Below, piece by piece: positions 6,365-13,101 of a DNA stretch of 15,312 nt (position 1 is its first letter; each line of letters begins with the position of its first letter). This DNA comes from Bacteroidales bacterium (GTDB lineage: Bacteria > Bacteroidota > Bacteroidia > Bacteroidales > UBA7960). The notes under the pieces were generated by a model. That model did no database searches, had not been told where the DNA came from, and worked only from the letters and a program-made list of their open reading frames with translations. The translations under genes were made by a program, and so were the position numbers. Location: positions 1 to 15,312 of the forward strand of contig SLNU01000270.1 in NCBI GenBank assembly GCA_007132865.1. The letters run 5' to 3'.

Positions 6365-8404
6365 TTATTTCGTTTCATCAGTCTCCTTCATTGCTTCGGC
6401 CAGTTTCCTGGGCAGGGAGACCCAGAAACTGGTGCCCGTCTGTCCCAGGTTCGGATCGTCGTTCGATTCCACTTTGATGTTTCCCCTGTGCATTTTCACA
6501 ATGCCGTATATGATCGGCAGGCCCAATCCGGTTCCCTGGCCTTCCAGTTTTGTGGTAAAGAACGGCTCGAACATTTTGTCCAGGTTCTCTTTTGAAATGC
6601 CGGTACCGGTATCCCGGATCTCAAACATCACCTCCTTCCCCCCCTGTTGGTCAGAGACAATGATCGTCAGAAATCCTCCCTTGGGCATGGCATCCACCGA
6701 ATTCTTCAACAGGTTGGAGAACACCTGAACCATCTGGTCGTGGTCGCATTCGATGATGTGGTTCTGGGTCTTCACCTGTATGCTTAGATCGACATTCCTG
6801 GGCAGCACGAAGGTTTTCAGGCTGTCCTTAATTAGTTTGTTCACCGGAACCTCATTGATGGTCAGCTTGCTCTTCCTGGCAAAATTCAGAAGTCCGCCTA
6901 CAATCTTTTTGCAGCGGTCAGCCTGCTCCACAATCAGCCTGAGGTCCTTGTACACAGGCGAAGAAGGGTCCACCTCATCCAGCAGGATATGGCTGTACAT
7001 GATGACCACACCCAGTGGGTTATTGACCTCGTGCGCGATGCCTGCAGCCAACTGGCCCATGGATGCGAGTTTCTCGCTTTGCTTAAGGGCTGCCTGGGTA
7101 GATTCAAGCTTTTTATTGGAAACATCCAGCTCCCGTATATATTCGTGAAGTCTGTCGATGGTATACGGCAGGCACATTTCCGTTTCGGCAATGCCCTTGA
7201 GCATGGCTGCAGCATGCTCATAACAGGTATCATAGCCACAAGCTCCGCAATTCAGCTCGTCCTCCGGAACTTTTTTTCCGAGCTCCCTTAATACCTTTTG
7301 TATTTCTTCCGGTTTTGGGGGGTTGGGGAAGCGCTGGTCGTCGGCCTCGAAATACCTGCCAAAGTTTAACTTCAGGTAGGTTTCCAGATCTTTCTTCCAT
7401 TGTTCCATGTCCAATTCATCCGATTTGCGCTTGGCAAAATTTGAGATATTCTTTCGCTTATGGAAGAACTGGTATTTGTGGCTCATTCCGGGACCGTTAA
7501 TGCAGCCGTTGCAGCAAAGCAGGTCAAACATCTTGGCCTCCAGGTAACCCTCCTCAAACTCCTTGAGCACCTCGATGATTTCATGGCGCCCCTCAGCGAC
7601 AATGATCTCTCCCTTAATAAAATCCTCTTCCAGGTCTACCGTCTGCAACATGCCTCCACTGATCGGGAATACGGAACCCTTTCCGGCCACCGGCGGATCA
7701 AACATGGCCGGCTCCACATTCTTTTCGGTCACCCCTTTTTCGGCAAACATCCTGCGAAGCTCCACAAAGGAAATGACTTCATCAATCAGGCTGTTGAACT
7801 GCTTGTTTGAAGCCTCGACTTTTTTGGCGATACATGGACCGATAAACACGACCTTCAGCTGGGCCCCATGCAGTTTTTTTAGCACCTGTGCAGTGGCGAT
7901 CATCGGTGAGACCAATGGCGCCAGGGAGCCGATAATCTGTGGATGGTGCTTCTCAACGTAACTGACAATGGCCGGACAGCTCGTGGAAATGTATGGCTTG
8001 TCAGACTTCTCCTGAAGCAGCTCTTTGTATTTATTGGCGATAAGCTCCGCCCCAAAAGCCACTTCATTCACATAGTCAAACCCCAGCGCCTTGATCATTC
8101 CGACAAAATTATGGTAGTCGGATATATCGGTAAACTCACCAGCTATACTTGGCGCAACGATCGCCGCCACCTTTTCCTGCGAGTTCAACAGCTTCCTTAC
8201 CTTGTCAATGGAAAACGCAAACATTTTCGCGTCCCGGTTGCAGACACGGATGCAATTCCCGCATGCGATGCATCTTTCCGGCATGATCTCTGCCTGTCCG
8301 TTCACAATGCGTATGGCCTTGGCAGGGCATTCCCTGACGCAGGTATAGCAAACCTTACACCTGTCCTTGACCGTATATATGATGGCATCTGAGTGCTTAC
8401 CCAT
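6365..8404 (-). CDS. [FeFe]-hydrogenase-like H-cluster sensor histidine kinase
   Basis: A 679-residue soluble modular sensor. Domain order: two [4Fe-4S] ferredoxin motifs (C16, C19, C22, C26 and C45, C48, C51, C55); a [FeFe]-hydrogenase large-subunit domain (about 75-330); a PF04060-type Fe-S domain (C386, C389, C394, C411); a short coiled coil (about 418-450); HisKA with H458 (AHEVNNPLG); and HATPase with N568, the G1 motif from D598 and GTGLGL at 624-629. All four H-cluster ligands are present: C143 (TSCPA), C191 (GPCIAKK) and C297-x3-C301. The CN-binding lysine is present (K194). The proton-relay cysteine is Ser (S142), as expected of slow sensory group C/HydS-type enzymes. It probably senses H2 or redox poise and phosphorylates the receivers encoded next. 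The start overlaps the hydA stop by 8 bp. Confidence 0.93.
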   Translation of the reverse strand: MGKHSDAIIYTVKDRCKVCYTCVRECPAKAIRIVNGQAEIMPERCIACGNCIRVCNRDAKMFAFSIDKVRKLLNSQEKVAAIVAPSIAGEFTDISDYHNFVGMIKALGFDYVNEVAFGAELIANKYKELLQEKSDKPYISTSCPAIVSYVEKHHPQIIGSLAPLVSPMIATAQVLKKLHGAQLKVVFIGPCIAKKVEASNKQFNSLIDEVISFVELRRMFAEKGVTEKNVEPAMFDPPVAGKGSVFPISGGMLQTVDLEEDFIKGEIIVAEGRHEIIEVLKEFEEGYLEAKMFDLLCCNGCINGPGMSHKYQFFHKRKNISNFAKRKSDELDMEQWKKDLETYLKLNFGRYFEADDQRFPNPPKPEEIQKVLRELGKKVPEDELNCGACGYDTCYEHAAAMLKGIAETEMCLPYTIDRLHEYIRELDVSNKKLESTQAALKQSEKLASMGQLAAGIAHEVNNPLGVVIMYSHILLDEVDPSSPVYKDLRLIVEQADRCKKIVGGLLNFARKSKLTINEVPVNKLIKDSLKTFVLPRNVDLSIQVKTQNHIIECDHDQMVQVFSNLLKNSVDAMPKGGFLTIIVSDQQGGKEVMFEIRDTGTGISKENLDKMFEPFFTTKLEGQGTGLGLPIIYGIVKMHRGNIKVESNDDPNLGQTGTSFWVSLPRKLAEAMKETDETK

Positions 8405-10103
8405 TCTTCTTTTGAATTTTTTTTCTCACCAGGTGCTCCCGTTCTTCCCTGAGCTTTCCTTTCCCGAGCCAGGAACCCGCAAGCGAATTGGCCCCGGCCA
8501 CCATATCCGTTGAAAGTCTTTCCATTTCCTGGCAAATCTTTTTCCGGTTCCGGGGCTTGTCCGGATGCCTGCTGATCGGCTGTCCCCCACCCCCGGCGCA
8601 GCCACCCGGGCATCCCATCACTTCCACGTAATGAATATCGGTACGGCCTTCCTTCAAAATATTTTCAATAAATGCATCCGCCTCCGCAATTCCACTGACC
8701 CATGCGAAGCCTATGGTGTCTTTTCCGATCTTTACCCTGGATTCCCTTTTGCCGGCGAAGTTCTTTGGAATATTAAATTTGAAAGGTTCCTCCGGATCTC
8801 CTGACAGGCGATGCAGTTCGGCGGCCACAGCTTCTGCCTTCCCACCCGTATATCCAAGTTTCCAGGAGGCGGCAGATCCTGGTCCGAAGGGTTGGTCAGC
8901 CGGCTCACCCTCTATGCTGGCAAGATCCAGTCCATGGGTTCGTATCATCCTGAGAAACTCCCTTATCGTAAGCACAGCATCCACCTCTGCAATTCCCTTA
9001 TGGGTGGTTTCCTCCCTGGAGGCTTCAAATTTCTTTCCCACGCAAGGCATTACAGTCACATGGAACAGGTCTTCCGGATTCACGCCATCAATGCCTTCTG
9101 CCTTCAGCATGGCCCCGAACAGTTGTTGGGGAGACCTTGCCTCAGCCATGCCCGGCAACCACTCTGGCCGGAACGATTCCACATAGCGGACCCAGGCAGG
9201 GCAGCAGGATGAAAAAAGCGGGAGCCGGCCGCCTTCCGCAAGCATGTCTTTGAGCTTGCCGGCCTCGGCCATCACATTCACATCGCAACCGAAGCCAAGT
9301 CCGAAAACCTTGTCAGCACCGCATTTTTTAAGCGCAGATACAATATTGTCTCCCAGCCCCTTATGCGGCTTAATCCCGAAATGCTCTGCCACAGAGGCAA
9401 TGACCGAAGGAGAGACAGAAAAAACCACTTTTTTACGGGGATTTTCGAGGGCGGCCTGCACCTTTTCCAGGTGCGAAATATCGAGCAGGGCGGCAGTCGG
9501 ACAAACCATAATGCATTGTCCGCAGTTGATGCAACTGGTCACATTCAGCCCCTGGTGAAAGGCAGAGTTCACACTGGTGGTATTGCCCCGGGATATAAAG
9601 TCTATGGCAGTAACCAGCTGGATCTCCTCGCACATGCGGACACAGCGCGCGCAAAGCACACACTTGGCAGGATCCCTGAATACACTGGTGCTCGAATGGT
9701 CCGGGAATTGCCGGTTTTTCTCCCCGAAGAACTTCCGCTCCTTTACGTTCATTTCCTCGGCCAGCCACTGCAGTTCACAATTTCCGTTCCGCTGGCAGTA
9801 AAGGCAATCGTCGGGATGATTGGAAAGCAACAGTTCCACAAGAGACTTTCTCGCCCTTATCACCCTTTGGGAGTTGGTAAACACCTTCATACCGGCTTCC
9901 ACCGGATGGGAGCAGGAGGTTATCAGGTCACGCTTTCCCTCCACCTCCACCGCACACAGACGGCATGCACCACTTGGAGTAAAGCGGTTCATATGGCAAA
10001 GGGTGGGGACCTTGAAGCCGTTGCGCCGCAATGCGGTAAGCAGGGTTTCCCCTTCCTGAACGCCTATTCTTCGATTGTTTACCTCTATATCAAAATCCAT
10101 CAT
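8397..10103 (-). CDS. hydA: [FeFe]-hydrogenase catalytic subunit HydA (HndD-like)
   Basis: A 568-residue catalytic subunit of a trimeric cytoplasmic hydrogenase. Cluster sites in order: [2Fe-2S] C36, C47, C50, C64; His-ligated [4Fe-4S] H96, C100, C103, C109; two ferredoxin [4Fe-4S] sites C148, C151, C154, C158 and C191, C194, C197, C201. The H-cluster has relay C300 and ligand C301 in SSCCPAW, C354 (MPCVGKK), and C498-x3-C502 (MGCPGGC). Length fits HndD (about 585). Odd points against Clostridium CpI: relay residues S319 and E282 align with A320 and K283, the GGVMEA motif is GGKAEA (420-425), and the C-terminal tail after GGGQP lacks the usual LLHT-type ending. It follows hydB by 16 bp. H2 chemistry is likely; kinetics or bias may be unusual. 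Confidence 0.95.
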   Translation of the reverse strand: MMDFDIEVNNRRIGVQEGETLLTALRRNGFKVPTLCHMNRFTPSGACRLCAVEVEGKRDLITSCSHPVEAGMKVFTNSQRVIRARKSLVELLLSNHPDDCLYCQRNGNCELQWLAEEMNVKERKFFGEKNRQFPDHSSTSVFRDPAKCVLCARCVRMCEEIQLVTAIDFISRGNTTSVNSAFHQGLNVTSCINCGQCIMVCPTAALLDISHLEKVQAALENPRKKVVFSVSPSVIASVAEHFGIKPHKGLGDNIVSALKKCGADKVFGLGFGCDVNVMAEAGKLKDMLAEGGRLPLFSSCCPAWVRYVESFRPEWLPGMAEARSPQQLFGAMLKAEGIDGVNPEDLFHVTVMPCVGKKFEASREETTHKGIAEVDAVLTIREFLRMIRTHGLDLASIEGEPADQPFGPGSAASWKLGYTGGKAEAVAAELHRLSGDPEEPFKFNIPKNFAGKRESRVKIGKDTIGFAWVSGIAEADAFIENILKEGRTDIHYVEVMGCPGGCAGGGGQPISRHPDKPRNRKKICQEMERLSTDMVAGANSLAGSWLGKGKLREEREHLVRKKIQKKNG

Positions 10104-10119
10104 ACAAGGGGCTTAATTC

Positions 10120-12084
10120 TTATTTGATCAGAACGGCATTGAACTTGCAGACCTCATAGCAGGTGCCGCAACCAATGCATTTCTCCTCCACTATGAAGTG
10201 GGGGCTGCGTGGGGAGCCGATAATGGCATCCACCGGGCATTTCTTGAAACAGGCTGTACAACCTGTGCACAGGTCCACATCAATGGAGAACACACGCAGG
10301 TCCCGGCAAACATTGGCCGGACATTTCCGCTCAAAAATATGGGTGTCAAACTCCCCCTTGAAATGTTTCAGCGTATTCAGGATGGCATTGGGGGAAGACC
10401 TGCCCAGCGAGCATAGCGAGGTATCCTTAATCACTGCAGCTAGCCCTTTTAGCTGCATCACTCCTTTGAAACGCTCAAGGGGCTGGAAGGAGTTGAACCC
10501 GGAGGGTCGCCGGGTCGAGGTTTCCATGATCTCCAGCATACGGGCTGTTCCCTCCCGGCAGGGAATGCATTTTCCACAACTTTCCTTCTTGAAAAAAGCG
10601 GTAAAGAACCTGGCCATATCGACCATGCAGGTATCCTCGTCCACCACCACAAATGCCCCGCTGCCAAGCGCCGAGCCAATGTTCCTGAGTTCTTCAAAAT
10701 CCACTCTGGTATCCAGGGTTTCCTCAATAATATAGCTGCCGCTGTTGATGCCAAGGATAATTGCCTTAAATGCCTTTTCTCCAGACATGCCACCGCCAAT
10801 CCCGTTGATGATCTCCCGGAAGGTGATGCCCATGGGCACTTCTATCGTCCCCTTAAATTTTGTCCGGCCACTGAGGGTAAACACCTTGGTCCCCTTGCTG
10901 GAGGCAGTTCCGGTCCCGGCAAACCAATCCGGACCGTACCGGAGGATGAGGGGCACATTGAACAAGGTCTCCACATTGTTGACGATCGTGGGCTTGTTCC
11001 ACAGGCCCCTGATGGCCGGAAACGGGGGCTTGGACGACGGCATGGCCCTTTTTCCCTCAATACTGTTATTCAGCGCTGTTTCCTCCCCGCACACAAAAGC
11101 CCTGGCTCCTTCCTTGACGATGATATCGATATTTACACCTGAATCAAAAATATGATGCCCGGTCAATCCGTAGGCAGCAGCCTGTTGCAGTGCGGTTTTA
11201 AGGCGCTTGATGGCCAGCTTGAATTCTTTACGGATAAAGATGTATGCCTTGGTTGATCCGGTGGCATAGGCCCCGATAAGCATTGCCTCCAGGAGGCGAT
11301 GCGGATTGCTTTCTATAATGACCCTGTTCATGTAACTTCCGGGGTCACTTTCCACGGCATTACAAACAAAATACCGCTGATTACTGGTAGTGTTAAGCGT
11401 AATCGCCCACTTCCTGCCGGCCGGGTAGCCACCACCCCCGCGACCGGACAGCCCGCTTTTTTCCACAAGCTGGCAAACCTGCGCAGGGGTATGACGGGAG
11501 ATGGTGTCCACAAACGCCCAGTAACCACCACTGGCAATGTATTCTTCGATGGAAACAGGATCCAGAAAACCACAATATTCCATCAGAAGCCGATGCTGGA
11601 GCTTAAAGAATGGATGCTCATGCACCGGGGCAACTCCCTCCCATGGCTGGTGAATCGGACTTGTATACTGACCGATTATGTCCTCCCCGGGGAGGTTGTT
11701 GTTCATTACCTCATCCAGCATGTGCTGAACTTTCCCTGCAGTGATACGGGAAAAAGACAGCCTGGCCCGCCCCGGAAGCTGCACATCAACCACCGGCTCA
11801 GCAGTGCAATGCCCCACACATCCCCCTTCCACCAGGTCGGCCTCTATACCATTCTCATCCAGGTATTCACGTATTGCATCAAATGTTTTCCGGGCACCGG
11901 CAGCTATTCCGCAGCTTGCCATTCCGACATAGATCATCGGACGGTGGATGCGTTCACGGGAGATATAGGACAACTCCTTTTTTAACTTCACAGACGACTC
12001 CCTGCCAGGGTTAAGAAGCACCTGCTGAATGAGTAATTCCCTGATGTTCTGAACCGGGTCAGCCTTCATAAATCGCTTGGTCAT
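10120..12084 (-). CDS. hydB: Hydrogenase NAD(P)/FMN subunit HydB (HndC/NuoF-like)
   Basis: A 654-residue diaphorase subunit. It has an N-terminal thioredoxin-like [2Fe-2S] domain (C58, C89, C93 visible), a NuoF core binding FMN and NAD(H) (about 165-480), the N3-type [4Fe-4S] motif ESCGKCIPC (501-509, with C558 as the likely fourth ligand), and two C-terminal ferredoxin [4Fe-4S] sites (C606, C609, C612, C616 and C636, C639, C642, C646). GEETAL (333-338), KPPFPA (352-357) and VNNVET (368-373) are conserved. Other flavin-loop residues are not: GRGGAGFPTG is GRGGGGYPAG, NADEGDPG is NAVESDPG (the usual Asp is V244), and GGPSGG is GINSGS. It is the NAD(P)H end of the complex and the likely bifurcation site. 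It overlaps hydC by 26 bp from this start, or 11 bp if M6 (12069) is used. Confidence 0.93.
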   Translation of the reverse strand: MTKRFMKADPVQNIRELLIQQVLLNPGRESSVKLKKELSYISRERIHRPMIYVGMASCGIAAGARKTFDAIREYLDENGIEADLVEGGCVGHCTAEPVVDVQLPGRARLSFSRITAGKVQHMLDEVMNNNLPGEDIIGQYTSPIHQPWEGVAPVHEHPFFKLQHRLLMEYCGFLDPVSIEEYIASGGYWAFVDTISRHTPAQVCQLVEKSGLSGRGGGGYPAGRKWAITLNTTSNQRYFVCNAVESDPGSYMNRVIIESNPHRLLEAMLIGAYATGSTKAYIFIRKEFKLAIKRLKTALQQAAAYGLTGHHIFDSGVNIDIIVKEGARAFVCGEETALNNSIEGKRAMPSSKPPFPAIRGLWNKPTIVNNVETLFNVPLILRYGPDWFAGTGTASSKGTKVFTLSGRTKFKGTIEVPMGITFREIINGIGGGMSGEKAFKAIILGINSGSYIIEETLDTRVDFEELRNIGSALGSGAFVVVDEDTCMVDMARFFTAFFKKESCGKCIPCREGTARMLEIMETSTRRPSGFNSFQPLERFKGVMQLKGLAAVIKDTSLCSLGRSSPNAILNTLKHFKGEFDTHIFERKCPANVCRDLRVFSIDVDLCTGCTACFKKCPVDAIIGSPRSPHFIVEEKCIGCGTCYEVCKFNAVLIK

Positions 12085-12538
12085 TGTTGCGGAGGTCTCG
12101 GATGATCTCCTTCATTTTTTCATAGGTAATCTGGGTATGGTATTCCTGGTTGATCTCTATCAGCGGGGCCAGGCCACAGGCACCAATGCAGGACACAACT
12201 TCCAGACTGAACAAACCGTCTTTGTCCGTTTCCCCATTTCCAACCTTAAGCAGGCGCTCCAACTCCTGCAGGATCGTTGATGCACCAGCCACATGGCAGG
12301 CCGTGCCATGGCACAGGCGGATATGGTATCTGCCCACCGGTCCGAACCGGAAATTGTCATAAAATGTTGCTACTCCGTATATTTTGTTGACGCTGATATC
12401 CAGGTAGCCGCCCAATTCCCTGATGGTCTCTTCCGACAAATACCCAAATTCGTCCTGTATTTGTTGGAGCAAAGGAATCAGATCTTCCCTCAGGCGATTG
12501 GGGAAACGGTTGAAAATGGTGGTTAAAGCAGACTGCAT
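12059..12538 (-). CDS. hydC: Hydrogenase [2Fe-2S] subunit HydC (HndA/NuoE-like)
   Basis: A 159-residue NuoE-family subunit. A helical N-terminal part (1-65) with the family motif IYGVATFYDNF (53-63) precedes a thioredoxin-like [2Fe-2S] domain with C76-x4-C81 and C117-x3-C121. Length and cysteine spacing are normal for HndA/HydC. It passes electrons within the HydABC complex next to the flavin subunit. It is the first gene of the leftward train, so the promoter of the whole hydrogenase operon should lie just upstream. I see no clear Shine-Dalgarno sequence, as is common in Bacteroidota. A Rex-box-like sequence ends 10 bp before the start codon. Confidence 0.95.
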   Translation of the reverse strand: MQSALTTIFNRFPNRLREDLIPLLQQIQDEFGYLSEETIRELGGYLDISVNKIYGVATFYDNFRFGPVGRYHIRLCHGTACHVAGASTILQELERLLKVGNGETDKDGLFSLEVVSCIGACGLAPLIEINQEYHTQITYEKMKEIIRDLRNNDQAIYEG

Positions 12539-12548
12539 GATGACAAAG

Positions 12549-12566
12549 TTGCTATTTTTTTCACAA
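12549..12566 (-). promoter_or_regulatory. Candidate Rex operator upstream of hydC
   Basis: On the plus strand it reads TTGCTAT-TTTT-TTCACAA, against the common Rex-box form TTGTGAA-N4-TTCACAA. One half-site is perfect and the other matches 4 of 7, with exact N4 spacing (11 of 14 in all). It lies 10 bp upstream of the hydC start and overlaps a weak minus-strand -7-like sequence (TATATTG, 12564-12570), so binding could block transcription. Rex is encoded in the same operon. The match is by eye; the Rex consensus in this lineage may differ. Confidence 0.45.
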
Positions 12567-12650
12567 TATAATCAACTTCCGTGAACTAGGCGATAATAAA
12601 GTTATAATTATAAGATTTTTAAGGGTTTATGAATGCAATTTAAAACCCAA

Positions 12651-12658
12651 CAAAAATA
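12651..12658 (-). promoter_or_regulatory. Candidate -7 promoter element for the hydC operon
   Basis: Read on the minus strand this is TATTTTTG, a full match to the Bacteroidota -7 consensus TAnnTTTG, about 112 bp upstream of the hydC start. No -33 TTG is found at the right distance, and the leader would be long. The weaker TATATTG at 12564-12570 is the alternative. In AT-rich DNA such matches arise easily by chance. Confidence 0.3.
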
Positions 12659-12712
12659 CATAAAAAAAAAGGAATTCAGAATATATTGCATTATTTCAAG
12701 GTTTAATTTAAG

Positions 12713-12730
12713 ATGTTAATGTTTTCACTA
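12713..12730 (+). promoter_or_regulatory. Candidate Rex operator for the rightward operon
   Basis: The plus strand reads ATGTTAA-TGTT-TTCACTA, matching the Rex-box form TTGTGAA-N4-TTCACAA at 5 of 7 and 6 of 7 half-site positions (11 of 14). It ends 20 bp before the -7 element at 12751-12758, so it covers the -33 region of that promoter. This position suits a repressor. It is independent of the site on the other side of the intergenic region, which strengthens both calls. Confidence 0.45.
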
Positions 12731-12750
12731 TTTTTTTCGAAAGGATTCCT

Positions 12751-12758
12751 TAATTTTG
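12751..12758 (+). promoter_or_regulatory. Candidate -7 promoter element for the rightward operon
   Basis: The sequence is TAATTTTG, a full match to the Bacteroidota -7 consensus TAnnTTTG and identical to the element proposed for hydG. It lies 38 bp before the start codon at 12797, giving a leader of roughly 30 nt. A -33 TTG is not evident at 19-21 bp; the candidate Rex box occupies that stretch. Confidence 0.45.
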
Positions 12759-12796
12759 TTAGCCAATGAATTGGTAACCAAATACAGGGAACTGAA

Positions 12797-13057
12797 ATGG
12801 AGCTGAAGCCGGCAGAGATCACAATATGTATGGGTAGCAGTTGTTTTTCCAGGGGCAATAAACAGGCACTGCCTGCGATCCAGGAATACCTGAAGGGCAA
12901 AGGCCTGGAAGGGCATGTGGTTTTCAAGGGCTCCCATTGCTTTGGAAAGTGTGAACTGGGCCCGGTGCTCCATATAAACGGTGTGGAATACCGGCAGGTG
13001 AACCCCGGTCAGTTACCGGCCATCCTGGACCATGCTTTGTTTCCGGATCAAACCTAA
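12797..13057 (+). CDS. Stand-alone thioredoxin-like [2Fe-2S] ferredoxin (NuoE/HydC C-terminal-like)
   Basis: An 86-residue protein made only of the thioredoxin-like [2Fe-2S] fold seen in the C-terminal half of NuoE/HydC. The four ligands are C11-x4-C16 and C48-x3-C52, in the contexts ICMGSSC and HCFGKCELGP. There is no N-terminal helical domain, signal peptide or membrane segment. An AGGGA sequence at 12786-12790 is a good ribosome site 6 bp before this ATG and supports the start. It heads a rightward operon with a hydrogenase-like PAS sensor and a PP2C phosphatase. It may carry electrons to or from the sensor's clusters, or be an exchangeable HydC-like module. These roles are inferred from neighbours. 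Confidence 0.88.
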   Translation: MELKPAEITICMGSSCFSRGNKQALPAIQEYLKGKGLEGHVVFKGSHCFGKCELGPVLHINGVEYRQVNPGQLPAILDHALFPDQT

Positions 13058-13101
13058 GGCCCTTGCCGGCCTGAATTTGTGCATGAACCAATACCGGGCT
13101 T

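Larger units (their letters stand above)
12539..12796. promoter_or_regulatory. Divergent AT-rich promoter region between the two operons
   Basis: 258 bp without a plausible gene, clearly more AT-rich than its flanks. It separates the leftward hydC operon from the rightward ferredoxin-sensor-phosphatase operon and must hold both promoters. Besides the elements listed separately, it contains a perfect 12-bp palindrome TTATAATTATAA at 12602-12613. Nested short inverted repeats lie at 12763-12781 (CCAAT-ga-ATTGG and TTGGT-a-ACCAA) in the likely 5' leader of the rightward gene. A GTGAA at 12581-12585 is inverted relative to TTCAC at 12560-12564. No strong intrinsic terminator was seen. Confidence 0.8.

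Noticed and set aside
8397..8600. Possible frameshift at the hydA 3' end because the C-terminal tail lacks the usual hydrogenase ending
   Set aside because: The alternative frames show no canonical tail, the length is near normal, and the stop overlaps the next start in a typical operon fashion. Divergence is more likely than a frameshift.
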